Positions 41,992-51,685 of a DNA stretch of 64,000 nt are shown in pieces; position 1 is the first letter of the stretch; each line of letters starts with the position of its first letter. Made by a program: the position numbers and the translations under genes. The stretch comes from Rikenellaceae bacterium. Its GTDB lineage: Bacteria > Bacteroidota > Bacteroidia > Bacteroidales > Rikenellaceae. The notes under the pieces are model-generated. The model had not been told where the DNA came from. It ran no database searches and saw only the letters and a list, made by a program, of their open reading frames with translations. The stretch covers positions 496,001-560,000 of the forward strand of contig CABJAJ010000001.1 of assembly GCA_902363575.1 (NCBI GenBank). The letters are read 5' to 3'.

Positions 41992-42549
41992 ATGAAACTG
42001 ATCGTCGCCATCACTGCCGCCAGCGGAGCCCTCTATGCCCGGCTGCTGCTCGAACGCCTTATCGCCTGCCCCGAAGTGGAGCGGATCGCCCTTGTCCGCA
42101 GCCGCCACGCTTCCGGCGTTGCCGACCACGAAGGGGTGAGCCTCCCGTGCGATCCCCGCATCGAGGCGTATGACAACGACGACCTGTTCGCTCCCGCGGC
42201 CAGCGGGTCGGCCCGTTACGAGGCGATGGTCGTGATCCCCTGCTCGGTGGGAACTGTCGGGCGGATCGCCTCGGGCGTTTCGCGGACGCTGATCGAGCGG
42301 GCCGCCGACGTGATGCTCAAGGAGCGGCGGCGGCTGGTGCTGGTGGTGCGCGAAACGCCGCTTTCGCTCGTCCACCTGCGCAATATGGCTTTTCTGGCGG
42401 AGTGCGGCGCGGTGATCCTGCCCGCATGTCCCGCGTTTTATGCGAACCCTGCGACGGTCGAAGCCCTCTGTACGAGCGTTGTCGATCGGGTGCTGGCGCA
42501 GCTCGGGATCGCCGCCGGGGGATTCGAGTGGGGTAAAAATGAGGCGTGA
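41992..42549 (+). CDS. ubiX: UbiX-family flavin prenyltransferase
   Basis: A 185-aa flavoprotein that prenylates FMN to make the cofactor of UbiD-type decarboxylases. AITAASGALYARLLLE is the phosphate/flavin loop; VVIPCSVGTVGRIASG and VVRETPLSLVHLRNM are conserved family blocks. No ubiD gene is seen here. It is in the same direction as efp downstream but separated by an efp promoter-like box. Confidence 0.93.
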   Translation: MKLIVAITAASGALYARLLLERLIACPEVERIALVRSRHASGVADHEGVSLPCDPRIEAYDNDDLFAPAASGSARYEAMVVIPCSVGTVGRIASGVSRTLIERAADVMLKERRRLVLVVRETPLSLVHLRNMAFLAECGAVILPACPAFYANPATVEALCTSVVDRVLAQLGIAAGGFEWGKNEA

Positions 42550-42574
42550 AAATCGGGAGTTACGATTTTTTTCG

Positions 42575-42582
42575 TAACTTTG
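42575..42582 (+). promoter_or_regulatory. -7 box of efp
   Basis: TAACTTTG, 35 bases before the efp start. Confidence 0.55.
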
Positions 42583-42616
42583 CGTCCGCGAAATTATCCA
42601 ATAATCCCATACGTTT

Positions 42617-43183
42617 ATGGCAACTACCGCAGATATCAAGATCGGCATGTGCATCGAGATGGACGGCAAGACTTTGCAGATCGTCGATTTCCAGCATGTG
42701 AAGCCGGGCAAGGGCCCCGCTTTCGTGCGGACGAAACTCAAGAATCTTGAAAACGGCCGCGTGCTGGACAACACCTTCTCCGCCGGAGCGAAGATCGAGC
42801 CCGTGCGCGTCGAGCGCAGGCCCTACCAGTTCACCTACGAGGACGACCTGGGCGCCCACTTCATGCATACGGAGACTTTCGAGGAGATCAACATCGACAA
42901 GAATCTGATTACCAACTACGACCTGATGGCCGACGGCCAGGTCGTCGAGGTGATGTTCCACACCGACAAGGAGGCCGTGCTTTCGGCCGAACTGCCCCCC
43001 ATCGTCGATATGGAGGTGACCTACACCGAGCCCGGCGTGAAAGGCGATACGGCTTCGACCAACTCGCTCAAGCCCGCCACGGTCAATACGGGCGCCACGA
43101 TCCGCGTGCCCCTGTTCATCAATACGGGCGACAAGATCCGCGTCGATACCCGCACCCGCGAGTATTACGAACGGATCAAATAG
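42617..43183 (+). CDS. efp: elongation factor P
   Basis: A 188-aa tRNA-shaped factor that relieves ribosome stalling at proline runs. The KOW-like domain has [15 protein letters not shown], with Lys32 at the loop tip that reaches the peptidyl-transferase centre; the two OB domains follow ([24 protein letters not shown]). No modification genes (epmA/epmB) are adjacent. Confidence 0.97.
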   Translation: MATTADIKIGMCIEMDGKTLQIVDFQHVKPGKGPAFVRTKLKNLENGRVLDNTFSAGAKIEPVRVERRPYQFTYEDDLGAHFMHTETFEEINIDKNLITNYDLMADGQVVEVMFHTDKEAVLSAELPPIVDMEVTYTEPGVKGDTASTNSLKPATVNTGATIRVPLFINTGDKIRVDTRTREYYERIK

Positions 43184-43311
43184 CGGCTTACCTGCTCTCC
43201 GGCCTGCCCGTAAGGGGCCGACGACAGTGCGGATGCCGGTAAGCCCGGAACGATCCGCGCGGCTCTTCCCCATACTTGCGGGACGCCGGCGGTCGGTCTG
43301 ACGTCGATTCG

Positions 43312-43348
43312 GCGGATACCGCTTTGGCTGCGGTATCCGCTTGTTTCG
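43312..43348 (+). terminator. likely efp terminator
   Basis: An 11-bp stem (43312-43322 with 43330-43340), 7-base loop, then TTGTTTCG; it is 129 bases past efp. The U-run is weak. The remainder of 43184-43639 shows no gene. Confidence 0.55.
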
Positions 43349-43639
43349 TGGAGCGGGGTATCGGCATTCCGACAGCTCACGGCCTATCGACCGCCCTGTG
43401 TCGCAGCGAAGGATGGGGCAAGCCTCTCGTCGTCCGCCTGCTTGCCGGGCATTTGTTCCGCTGTTTTTTGCCGTCCGGATGCCTCGACTACTGCGCGCAC
43501 TGACAGCGGTTGCTATTGCCGGGTTGGGTTTGTCCGAGGGGGCGGACTACCTGTCGCACCGCATGGAGAGCCGCGGGCGTGATGAAGCGGCGAGGTTGGG
43601 AAGAGTGCGCGGTTCCCGTTTGATCCGTAAATTTTTACC

Positions 43640-44536
43640 ATGTCTGCAAAACCGATACGCATAAACAGCCTTCGGGCTTTTTTTGCAGCCGCCCGTTTCC
43701 GGACGCTTGCAGCGGCGGCCGTGCCGGTTGCAGCCGGATGTGCGCTCGCGGCTGCCGACGGCCTTTTCGCATGGCCGCAGGCAGTGCTGTGCATGGCTTT
43801 CGCCCTGCTGATGCAGGTAGATGCCAACCTGATTAACGACCTGTACGATTTCCTCAAAGGCTCCGACAACGGAGAGCGGCTCGGGCCGCCCCGCGCCTGC
43901 GCTATGGGGTGGGTGACGACCGGGGCGATGCGTCGGGCGATTGTGGTGACGACCGTTGCGGCATCTCTTGTCGGCTGCGGCCTGCTCCGTTACGGCGGGT
44001 GGGAACTGCTCCTGCTCGGCGCCCTTTGCGTGGTCTTCGCTTTCCTTTATACGGCGGGCCCCTTTCCGCTCGCCTACCACGGCTGGGGCGATCTGCTCGT
44101 ACTGCTGTTCTTCGGGCTGGTGCCCGTGGGCGGAACCTATTATGTCATGGCGCATGGGCTCACCCGATGGATTCTGCCCGTGGCGGGAGCCTGCGGGTTG
44201 GTCGTGGATACACTTCTGCTGGTCAATAACTACCGCGACCGCGCTGAGGACGCACGCAACGGCAAATGCACGTTGGTGGTGCGTCTGGGGGCTGCGGCCG
44301 GCAGCCGGCTCTACCTATGGGCCGGTATCGGGGCCTGCCTTCTCTGCCTCGCGCTGGCCCTGCGCGGCGCCTGGTTTGCTGCCCTGCTCCCGACAGCCTA
44401 TCTCGCGGCCCATGTGACGACCTGGCGGCGGATGGTGCGGATCGGATCGGGACGCGCCCTCAACGGGATTCTCGCCGCCACCTCGCGCAACATGCTCCTT
44501 TTCGGCGTGCTGCTGGCGCTGGGGCTCCTGCTCTGA
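43640..44536 (+). CDS. menA: 1,4-dihydroxy-2-naphthoate polyprenyltransferase
   Basis: A 298-aa UbiA-family membrane enzyme that attaches the prenyl tail in menaquinone synthesis. The two Asp-rich motifs, DANLINDLYDFLKGSD and NNYRDRAEDARNGKCTLVVRLG, bind the diphosphate through Mg2+, and about eight membrane segments span the rest. Menaquinone would serve fumarate respiration. Other men genes are not in this window. Confidence 0.95.
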   Translation: MSAKPIRINSLRAFFAAARFRTLAAAAVPVAAGCALAAADGLFAWPQAVLCMAFALLMQVDANLINDLYDFLKGSDNGERLGPPRACAMGWVTTGAMRRAIVVTTVAASLVGCGLLRYGGWELLLLGALCVVFAFLYTAGPFPLAYHGWGDLLVLLFFGLVPVGGTYYVMAHGLTRWILPVAGACGLVVDTLLLVNNYRDRAEDARNGKCTLVVRLGAAAGSRLYLWAGIGACLLCLALALRGAWFAALLPTAYLAAHVTTWRRMVRIGSGRALNGILAATSRNMLLFGVLLALGLLL

Positions 44537-44965
44537 TCGGCAGGGAAGTCAGGCGGGCCTGCCGCCGTCTGAAATGTCTGCGCACCGTTTCCCGTTCCGC
44601 CGGTTTCTCGTTCGGGCGCTTGGCGGACACGAAGTTTCCTATATCTGCCTTTTTTTCGTCTTGTGTTCCTGCTGGTCTGTCCCGAGGTCGAGTCGGTCAC
44701 TCTCCCTGCGCAGTTGTCTCCCTATGCGTAGGAGTGCCCGCTCGTGCGGCCCATTGCATGTGGCTGGCTGATGCGGCGAATGGCTTTGCAGCCCGTTTCC
44801 TGCGGTTTGTCCGCAGACACGATTCTGCGTCTTGCCGTCCCGCTTCCGTGGCATCGCAGGCTTTGCCGGTTCTTCGGATCACTTCACTGGTATCACGAAA
44901 CAAAGCCGCCCCTTTGCGGGACGGCTTTGCGGTCGTGGGAGCTTAGCTCCCGGCTGTTCGGGGCG
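44537..44965. other. non-coding stretch with a tnaA terminator
   Basis: No gene seen. Positions 44901-44929 (CAAAGCCG with CGGCTTTG) form the tnaA terminator on the minus strand. The rest is GC-rich, A-poor on the plus strand, like 13896-14328. Confidence 0.6.
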
Positions 44966-46342
44966 TCAGATTTTCTCCAGCTCCACGGTGAAGTGGCGAA
45001 GAATAGGCGTCTCGAACGTGATGCGATAGCCCGAGGTGATCTGCTCGCGGCGCTCGAAGATGTTGCGGCAGGCGGCAGCGATGACGCGGATGTGGTTGTC
45101 CGTGTAAACGCGGCGCGGAATGGCCAGACGCAGCAGCTCCAGCTTGGGATAGCGGTTCTCGTGGGTCACGGGGTCGCGGTCGGCCAGAATCGAACCGATC
45201 TCCACGCCGCGGACACCCGCCTCGAGGTAGAGTTCCACGGCCAGCGTCTGGGCGATGAACTGCTCCTTGGGAACGTGGGTGAGAATCTTCTTCGCGTCGA
45301 GGAAGATGGCGTGACCTCCGGCAGGACGCTGGTAGGGGATGCCGTATTCGTCGAGCAGGTCGCCCAGCAGTTTCACCTGACGGATGCGGGCGTCGAGCTG
45401 CTCGAATTCGGTGTTTTCGTCCAGGCCGACGGCCAGAGCGTCGAGGTCGCGCCCCGACATGCCGCCGTAGGTCAGGTAGCCTTCGCACATGATGCTGAAC
45501 TGCATGGCCTGACGCATGAGCTCCTCGCTGCGCATGGCCACGAAGCCGCCCATGTTGACCACGCCGTCTTTCTTGGCCGAGATGGTCATGATGTCGGCGT
45601 ACTGGTAGATTTCGCGCACGATCTCCTTGATCGTCTTGTCGGCGTAACCGGCCTCGCGCGTCTTGATGAAGTAGGCGTTTTCGGCGAAGCGGGCCGAGTC
45701 GATGAGCAGCGGAATCCGGTAGCGGCGGCAGAGCTCGGCCGTCTCGCGGATGTTCTTCATCGAAACGGGCTGGCCTCCGGCCGTATTGTTTGTGATGGTC
45801 AGGACGGTGCAGGGGATCTTCTCGCGGGGATTCTCCTTGAAAATTTTCTCCAGCTTGTTGAGGTCCATCTCGCCCTTGAAGGGGATTTCGAGCTGCGTGT
45901 CGGCGGCCGCGTCGATCGTGCAGTCGGGAGCCGAGCAGCGGCGGAACTCGATATGGCCCTTGGTGGTGTCGAAGTGGGAGTTGCCCGGGACGATGTCGCC
46001 CTCCTTGAGCAGCGCGGAGAAGATCACGTTCTCGGCGGCGCGGCCCTGGTGCGTGGGCAGGAAGTAGGGCATCCCGAAGATGTTTTCGATCACCTGCTTG
46101 AGCCGGAAGTAGGACGAGGCGCCGGCATAGCTTTCGTCGCCGGTCATCATGGCAGCCCACTGGCGGTCGCTCATCGAGCCCGTGCCCGAGTCGGTCAGCA
46201 GGTCGATGGTCACCTGTTCGCTGCGCACTTTGAACAGGTTGTACTTGGCTTCGCGGATCCACGTTTCGCGCTCGGCGCGGGTCGAGGTGCGGATGGCCTC
46301 CGTCACCTTGATCTTGTAGGGTTCAGAGTAAGGTAATTCCAT
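44966..46342 (-). CDS. tnaA: tryptophanase
   Basis: A 458-aa PLP enzyme splitting tryptophan to indole, pyruvate and ammonia. The PLP lysine is in ISAKKDGVVNMGG; PTHQGRAAENV, IDLLTDSGTGSMSD and DSARFAENAYFIK are conserved. SARFAENAYF and RGVEIGS match tryptophanase; tyrosine phenol-lyase has ATRCVENAYF and RSMERG. Indole production fits a gut anaerobe. No tryptophan permease or TnaC-like leader was recognised; the upstream leader is only ~40 bases, with TACTTTTG at 46383-46390. Confidence 0.94.
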   Translation of the reverse strand: MELPYSEPYKIKVTEAIRTSTRAERETWIREAKYNLFKVRSEQVTIDLLTDSGTGSMSDRQWAAMMTGDESYAGASSYFRLKQVIENIFGMPYFLPTHQGRAAENVIFSALLKEGDIVPGNSHFDTTKGHIEFRRCSAPDCTIDAAADTQLEIPFKGEMDLNKLEKIFKENPREKIPCTVLTITNNTAGGQPVSMKNIRETAELCRRYRIPLLIDSARFAENAYFIKTREAGYADKTIKEIVREIYQYADIMTISAKKDGVVNMGGFVAMRSEELMRQAMQFSIMCEGYLTYGGMSGRDLDALAVGLDENTEFEQLDARIRQVKLLGDLLDEYGIPYQRPAGGHAIFLDAKKILTHVPKEQFIAQTLAVELYLEAGVRGVEIGSILADRDPVTHENRYPKLELLRLAIPRRVYTDNHIRVIAAACRNIFERREQITSGYRITFETPILRHFTVELEKI

Positions 46343-46423
46343 GTTTCTGTGTATTTTTTTGTGTGAGTGTAATTTTGCTACTCAAAAGTACAAAAATTAT
46401 TTTAAAAAGTAAGCAAAAGGTAT

Positions 46424-46431
46424 TATATTTG
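46424..46431 (+). promoter_or_regulatory. -7 box of rubredoxin-sod
   Basis: TATATTTG, 36 bases before the rubredoxin ATG; divergent from the tnaA box TACTTTTG at 46383-46390. Confidence 0.6.
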
Positions 46432-46467
46432 TTTCATCCGTAAGGTAAATTTCAAAAATCAACCGTT

Positions 46468-46632
46468 ATGAAGAAGTATCGTTGCACCGTCTGCGAGTAC
46501 ATTTACGACCCCGAGGCAGGCGATCCCGAAAACGGGATTCCCGCCGGCACCGCCTTTGAAGACCTGCCCGAAGGGTGGCTCTGCCCCGTTTGCGGCGAGG
46601 GCAAAGAGGTTTTCGAGCCGGTCGAAGAGTAA
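46468..46632 (+). CDS. rubredoxin
   Basis: A 54-aa iron protein: [15 protein letters not shown] with Cys6/Cys9 and [12 protein letters not shown] with Cys39/Cys42 forms the Fe(Cys)4 site, and the length and Tyr/Trp core are standard. It carries single electrons, in anaerobes often to peroxide- or superoxide-reducing enzymes. The superoxide dismutase gene follows after 57 bases on the same strand, so both probably serve oxygen defence. Confidence 0.96.
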   Translation: MKKYRCTVCEYIYDPEAGDPENGIPAGTAFEDLPEGWLCPVCGEGKEVFEPVEE

Positions 46633-46689
46633 CCTTGCGACCGACAGGCCATGAACACTTTATTCCTTTCACTTCTAATCTTACCCCTT

Positions 46690-47298
46690 ATGACCGACCA
46701 GCCGGCAACCACCACGCGGTTTACGCCCCGGGAGCTCCCTTACGCTTACGACGCCCTTGCGCCCGCCATTTCCGAGGAGACCATGCGTTACCACCACGAC
46801 AAGCACTATACGGGCTATGTGAACAAGCTCAACGAGCTGATTCTCGATACCCCCTTTGCCCAGATGCCTCTCGAGGATATCGTCATGCAGGCCGACGGGG
46901 CGCTTTTCAACAATGCCGCCCAGACCTGGAATCATGAATTTTTCTTCGACCAGCTCTCGCCCACGGCGCAGAACGAGCCTTCGGGCGCTTTGATGGATGC
47001 CATCCGCGAACAGTTCGGGTCGTTCGACCACTTCAAGGCCGAGTTCGACAAGGCCTGCACCGCGCTTTTCGGATCGGGCTGGGTATGGCTCGCAGAGGAC
47101 AAGTCGGGCAGGCTGGCCATCGTCAGCGAGCAGAATGCGGGGAACCCGCTTCGCCGCGGACTGAAACCTCTTATGACCGTCGATGTGTGGGAGCACGCCT
47201 ACTATATCGACTATCGCAACCGTCGCGCCGATGCGGTTGCCGCCATCTGGCCGATCATCGACTGGAAAGTCGTCGAGCAGCGCTACGAGAAGAAATAA
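46690..47298 (+). CDS. sodB: superoxide dismutase (Fe/Mn)
   Basis: A 202-aa enzyme with the metal-ligand stretches YHHDKHYTGYVNKL, WNHEFFF and DVWEHAYYIDYRNRR; GSGWVWL is also conserved. Metal preference (Fe, Mn or cambialistic) is not decidable here. Start at 46690; an in-frame ATG at 46651 would add a hydrophobic 13-residue extension (MNTLFLSLLILPL), which could make a short signal anchor. Confidence 0.96.
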   Translation: MTDQPATTTRFTPRELPYAYDALAPAISEETMRYHHDKHYTGYVNKLNELILDTPFAQMPLEDIVMQADGALFNNAAQTWNHEFFFDQLSPTAQNEPSGALMDAIREQFGSFDHFKAEFDKACTALFGSGWVWLAEDKSGRLAIVSEQNAGNPLRRGLKPLMTVDVWEHAYYIDYRNRRADAVAAIWPIIDWKVVEQRYEKK

Positions 47299-47321
47299 CG
47301 GGTGCGCCCGTCATGCTGATG

Positions 47322-47348
47322 CGTCCGGCGGTAACGCCGGACGTTTTT
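47322..47348 (+). terminator. sod terminator
   Basis: A 9-bp stem (47322-47330 with 47335-47343), GTAA loop, then TTTTT. Confidence 0.9.
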
Positions 47349-47428
47349 CATGCCGTATCGGGCCGGGCGGCGTAAGGGCCGAAACAGCATTGTGCCGATC
47401 CGTGCGACCGGATTCCGAACCTCGGGGC

Positions 47429-48388
47429 TTATCGGCTCGCGTGCGTGCGAGGCTCCGTTTCCGCGGCGGCCTGCCGTCGGGCGGCCTGTTCGTCGAAGAA
47501 GCGGCGGAAGAAGAGCAGGTGGAAATCCACGGCCTTGCGCCAGTAAGCGTGGGTGTGGCTGCCGGGGCGGACGATGTAATCGTGCGCGATGTGGAAGTAG
47601 GTCATCCGCTCGTGCAGAGTTCGATTCACCTCGTAGAAGTAATCCTCCGTGCCGCAGTCGATGATGATGGCCAGTTGGCCGGGTTCCGGGGTGTAGTCGG
47701 TCGGTGCGGGCCGACCTGTCGCCACCTCGCGGCTCCGGTCCGTAACGGGTGCGACCCGGTAGAGCTGACTCAGGACGGTATGCTCCTCCCACCGCTGCGG
47801 GTTGTCGGCATATTCGCCCAGTTGCTCCCTGATTTTCCAGTTCTGGGGAAAGGGGCGGAAATCGACCCCGCCGCTCATCGAGCCGCATGCGCCGAACAGG
47901 TCGGGGTGACGGAATGCGAGCCACAGGGCCCCGTGCCCGCCCATGCTGTATCCGGTGACGGCCCGTCCGCCGGGATCGGCGACGGTGCGGTAGTGGCTGT
48001 CCACCCAGGCCGTGAGCTCCCGGCTGACGTAGGTTTCATAGCGGCTCAGCGAATCCACGGGGCTGTCCCAGTACCAGCTGGCCGCGCCGTCGGGACAGAC
48101 GAAGATCATTCCGAACGCGGTTGCCGATGCGGGCAGCTCGGGTTTGGTCTTGCGCAGCCAGCCGTCGTAGCGGTTGTTGTAGCCGTGCAGCAGATAGACG
48201 ACGGGCCATCGTTTCCCGGGTTGTCGGTCATAGTCCGCCGGGGTGATGACCAGATTCTTGACCGGTTTGCGCATGGAGGGGCTGAACACTTCGACCGTAT
48301 CGACCCGCTGGGCATGGAGCGTGACCGTGCAGCACAGCAGGCAAACGACCGGAAGCAGGCGAAGGAGAGTTTTGAGCGGATTATTCAT
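47429..48388 (-). CDS. secreted alpha/beta-hydrolase esterase
   Basis: A 319-aa protein with a signal peptide (~1-27, ends HAQ) and an esterase-D/feruloyl-esterase-like fold: VVYLLHGYNNRYDGW (oxyanion region), GYSMGGHGALWLAFRHPDLF (Ser in GYSMGG), DCGTEDYF (Asp) and GSHTHAYWRKAVDFHLLFF (His). Gut relatives often release ester groups from plant glycans or act on mycolate-like or S-acyl substrates; the substrate is unknown. It is the last gene of a six-gene operon. Confidence 0.88.
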   Translation of the reverse strand: MNNPLKTLLRLLPVVCLLCCTVTLHAQRVDTVEVFSPSMRKPVKNLVITPADYDRQPGKRWPVVYLLHGYNNRYDGWLRKTKPELPASATAFGMIFVCPDGAASWYWDSPVDSLSRYETYVSRELTAWVDSHYRTVADPGGRAVTGYSMGGHGALWLAFRHPDLFGACGSMSGGVDFRPFPQNWKIREQLGEYADNPQRWEEHTVLSQLYRVAPVTDRSREVATGRPAPTDYTPEPGQLAIIIDCGTEDYFYEVNRTLHERMTYFHIAHDYIVRPGSHTHAYWRKAVDFHLLFFRRFFDEQAARRQAAAETEPRTHASR

Positions 48389-48401
48389 TGGGCAGTCTGT
48401 G

Positions 48402-48878
48402 TCAATCGGTAGTTGTGTGCATATGGCGGCGTTCGAGTTCCAGCAGCGTCCGTTTGCGTTCGAGGCCGCCTGCATAACCTGTCAGCCGTCCGTCGGCGCC
48501 GACGATGCGGTGGCAGGGGACGATGATCGGCAGGGGGTTGCGGTGGTTGGCCATCCCCACGGCGCGGCAGGCGCGGGGATGGCCGACGGCTGCCGCGATT
48601 TCCGCATAGGTGCCCGTGCAGCCGTAAGGTACGGCGAGGAGCGCCCGCCAAACGGTTTGCTGGAACGGAGTGCCTGCCGGTGCGAGCGGCAGCTCGAAAG
48701 CTGTGCGTTCGCCTGTGAAATAGGCCGTTAACTGTGCGGCGGCTTCCCGCAAAAGGGGTGTCGTGCCGGTGACGGCGCCTGCGGGCGCGTTGCCGAAAAC
48801 GACGTCGGTGACGGCCTCGGCCGTCGCTCCGACCGAGAGCGGCCCGAGGGGAGTGGTCAGGGTAAGAAAGGTTTTCAC
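48402..48878 (-). CDS. ogt: methylated-DNA-protein-cysteine methyltransferase
   Basis: A 158-aa suicide repair protein that moves the methyl group from O6-methylguanine to its own Cys in PCHR (IIVPCHRIVGADG), with the helix-turn-helix YGCTGTYAEIAAAVGHPRACRAVG. It starts at GTG 48878, overlapping the alkA stop by four bases (GTGA), so the two are translationally coupled. Confidence 0.95.
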   Translation of the reverse strand: MKTFLTLTTPLGPLSVGATAEAVTDVVFGNAPAGAVTGTTPLLREAAAQLTAYFTGERTAFELPLAPAGTPFQQTVWRALLAVPYGCTGTYAEIAAAVGHPRACRAVGMANHRNPLPIIVPCHRIVGADGRLTGYAGGLERKRTLLELERRHMHTTTD

Positions 48879-49531
48879 GTGCGGCGGGATTTGGGTTTGC
48901 GCTCGGCGGGATCGTTCAGGCCGCATGCTCCGCCCGCGACGGCCCACAGGTAGAGCGACGCGAGGGAGCCGTAGGGCGCATATCTGCGGCGGTAACGCTC
49001 GAAGCGTTGCCGGTCGATGGTGCGATGCCGGTAGATCATGCGCAGCCCCCGGTGGATGGCCAGGTCGCCGAAGCTGACCACGTCGGGCCGCTGCAGCGAG
49101 AAGATCAGCACCATCTCGGCCGTCCAGCGTCCGATACCCGGCAGGGCCGTGAGCCGCTCGCAGACGGTATCGTCGGGAAGCGTGGCGAGCTTCGCGAGGT
49201 CCAACGCCCCCGATGCGATTTCCCGGGCGATCGTGCGGACATAGGAGACCTTGCGCGCCGAGAGCCCGCAGCCCCGCAGGGCCGCTTCGTCCTGTGCCAA
49301 CAGGCTCCGGGGCGTCACCTCGCCGCCGCAACGCTCCTGAACGCGCCGCCAGATGGTGTCGGCGGCCTTGCCGGAGAGCTGCTGGCTCACGATGCTCGAC
49401 ACGAGGGCCGTGAACAGGTCGGGCCAGCTTTCGCGCTCCACGGGGCCGATCGTGCGGATGATCTCCGCGAGCCGTTTGTCGCGGCGTCCGAGGTAGGTCA
49501 TAGCCTCCGGGGTGCAGGGCAGGCAGCTCAC
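48875..49531 (-). CDS. alkA: DNA-3-methyladenine glycosylase, HhH-GPD type
   Basis: A 218-aa base-excision enzyme. The helix-hairpin-helix LTALPGIGRWTAEMVLIF is followed by the catalytic Asp in VVSFGDLAIHRG; IVSQQLSGKAADTIW is the conserved N-terminal block. It lacks the N-terminal domain of E. coli AlkA and matches the shorter HhH-GPD type. Overlaps ogt; together they repair alkylated bases. Confidence 0.93.
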   Translation of the reverse strand: MSCLPCTPEAMTYLGRRDKRLAEIIRTIGPVERESWPDLFTALVSSIVSQQLSGKAADTIWRRVQERCGGEVTPRSLLAQDEAALRGCGLSARKVSYVRTIAREIASGALDLAKLATLPDDTVCERLTALPGIGRWTAEMVLIFSLQRPDVVSFGDLAIHRGLRMIYRHRTIDRQRFERYRRRYAPYGSLASLYLWAVAGGACGLNDPAERKPKSRRT

Positions 49532-49534
49532 GGG

Positions 49535-51673
49535 TCAGAGGTGTTCGAGGGTGTAGTCGATCATCTTCTGCCGCACGTTGGCCATGTCGTCCGGCTGCAT
49601 GGAGTGATTCTGGTCGGGATAGACCATCATGTCGTACTTTTTCCCCGCGCGGTTGAGAGCCCGCGCCATCTCCATCGAGTTCTGGAAGTGGACGTTGTCG
49701 TCCGCCGTGCCGTGGATCAGCAGCAGGCGCGTGCGCCGGTCGTCGAGCCGGTCGGCGAAACGGATCGGCGAATTGTCGTCGTAACCCGCCGGATTGTCCT
49801 GCGGCAGTCCGTTATATACCTCCGTATAGATCGAATCGTAATAACGCCACGAAGTGACCGGTGCCACGGCGATGGCCATGCGGAACAGGCCGTCCCCCTT
49901 GAGTGCGCAGCCCAGGGCCATGAACCCGCCGTAGGACCAGCCGTAAATTCCGATGCGGTCGGGATCGACGTACGGCAGGGCGGCCAGGTAGCGGGCCGCT
50001 GAGAGCTGATCCTCCACTTCGAGCGCCCCCAGGTTGCCGTAGGTGAGTTTCTTGAACGCCTCGCCGCGGAAACCCGTGCCGCGGCCGTCCACGCAGACCA
50101 CGATGTAGCCGTGCGTCGGCAGCGCATTTTCCCAGTCGAGCGACCAGCGGTCGCTCACCTGCTGGGAGCCGGGGCCCGAATACTGGGTCATCAGCACCGG
50201 GTAGCGCCGTGCCGGGTCGAAATCCGCCGGGCGGATCATCCATGCCCGCAGCGTGTCGCCCCGCTCGGTTGGAAGTGCGAAGAATTCCCGCTCGGGGAGC
50301 TTCATGCGGGCGAGCTCTCCGCGCAACTCGGTGTTCTCTTCGAGCGTGCGCACCAGCCGACCCCGGTGGTCGCGCACTTCGACCCGGTTGGGGCTCGAGG
50401 CGTTGGAGAGGGTCTGGATATAATAGTCCATGCCTGCGCCGGGGGCCACCGAGCAGAAGGCGCGGCCTTCGGTGAGCCGCACTTTGCCGCTCCCGTCGAG
50501 GCGGATGCGGTAGAGGTCGCGCTGCCCGGGCGACACCTCGGTCGAGAGGTAGTATGCCTGCTGCCCGCGCACTCCGGCGAGGGCCGTCACCTCCCACGGT
50601 CCCCTGGTGATGGGGCGCACGAGGCCGCGGTCGATATCGTAAAGGTAGAGGTGCATGTAGCCGGCGTCGGTCTCCTCCCGCACGATGAAATGCCGGCCGT
50701 CGTCGAGGAACGTGACGGTGCTTTCGTCGGCCCGCTCGACGTAGCGGGGCGAGCGCTCGTCGTAGATCACCCGCTGCGAGCCGTCCTGTTCGCAGAGGAC
50801 GACCTCGAAATGGTTTTGCCGCCGGTTGAGACGGTAAAACCAGAGCCGTCCGTCGGGCGTCCAGCCGATGCGGGGAATGTACTGGTCCGTTTGCGGACCC
50901 GTCTCGATCCGGGTCGTGGAGCCGTCCGCAAGGTCATAGAGGTGGAGCGTGACGACCGAATTGGGTTCGCCCGCCTTGGGGTATTTGAACGGAAAGGCCT
51001 TGTTGTAGAGGGTTCCGTCGTAACGCATCATCTCGAACAGAGGCACCCGCCGCTCGTCGAAGCGCAGGAAGGCCAGCTTCCGTCCGTCGGGTGAAAAGGC
51101 ATAGGCGCGGGTGTAGCCGAACTCCTCTTCGTACACCCAGTCGGTCGTGCCGTTGATCGTGGCGTTCCACTCCCCGTCGCGGGTGACGCGCGTGAGCGAA
51201 TCGTTCGTCAGGTCGTAAAGGTAGAGGTCGTTCCCGCTCGACAGGGCGATCCGCCCTCCGTCGGGCGAAAAGGAGGCGTCGCGCGTTGCAGCGAGCCCGG
51301 TGGGGAGTTCCCGGATGCCGTCGGCATCCTTCAGGTGGTAGCGGGTGGTGTAGGAGTGGCGGTAGATGGGCGTCGCGCCTTCGGCCGCGAGCACCGTTTT
51401 TCCGTCCGGCGAGAGGGCGTAATCCACCAGACGGAAATCGTCCGGCATGGCGGGGAAAATCACCTCGGCGGGCTGCGGCGCGGCATAGGCGTAACGCAGT
51501 ACCGCATTGTCCCGTAGGACGGTGTAATGTTTCCCGTCGGGGGTCGGCCGCACGGCCTGCATCCCCCGGTTGAGGTCGCGCAGGCGGGCTATCTCCGCAT
51601 AGTCGGCAGGCGCGCTCTGGGCAATCGCGCCGGTCGCGGCGACGAGCGCCGCCGCAATCAGAAGTCTCTTCAT
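49535..51673 (-). CDS. dipeptidyl peptidase IV-type serine peptidase
   Basis: A 712-aa secreted enzyme removing Xaa-Pro dipeptides. After a signal peptide (~1-19) lies an eight-blade propeller containing the double-Glu motif NGTTDWVYEEEF, which grips the N-terminal amine; the catalytic domain has GWSYGG (Ser), GTADDNVHF (Asp) and DQNHSM (His). It complements the prolyl oligopeptidase elsewhere in the window and is third of the six-gene operon. Confidence 0.95.
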   Translation of the reverse strand: MKRLLIAAALVAATGAIAQSAPADYAEIARLRDLNRGMQAVRPTPDGKHYTVLRDNAVLRYAYAAPQPAEVIFPAMPDDFRLVDYALSPDGKTVLAAEGATPIYRHSYTTRYHLKDADGIRELPTGLAATRDASFSPDGGRIALSSGNDLYLYDLTNDSLTRVTRDGEWNATINGTTDWVYEEEFGYTRAYAFSPDGRKLAFLRFDERRVPLFEMMRYDGTLYNKAFPFKYPKAGEPNSVVTLHLYDLADGSTTRIETGPQTDQYIPRIGWTPDGRLWFYRLNRRQNHFEVVLCEQDGSQRVIYDERSPRYVERADESTVTFLDDGRHFIVREETDAGYMHLYLYDIDRGLVRPITRGPWEVTALAGVRGQQAYYLSTEVSPGQRDLYRIRLDGSGKVRLTEGRAFCSVAPGAGMDYYIQTLSNASSPNRVEVRDHRGRLVRTLEENTELRGELARMKLPEREFFALPTERGDTLRAWMIRPADFDPARRYPVLMTQYSGPGSQQVSDRWSLDWENALPTHGYIVVCVDGRGTGFRGEAFKKLTYGNLGALEVEDQLSAARYLAALPYVDPDRIGIYGWSYGGFMALGCALKGDGLFRMAIAVAPVTSWRYYDSIYTEVYNGLPQDNPAGYDDNSPIRFADRLDDRRTRLLLIHGTADDNVHFQNSMEMARALNRAGKKYDMMVYPDQNHSMQPDDMANVRQKMIDYTLEHL

Positions 51674-51685
51674 CGGATACAGGGG

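Noticed and set aside
44966..46342. Tyrosine phenol-lyase instead of tryptophanase
   Set aside because: SARFAENAYF and RGVEIGS are tryptophanase-type residues.
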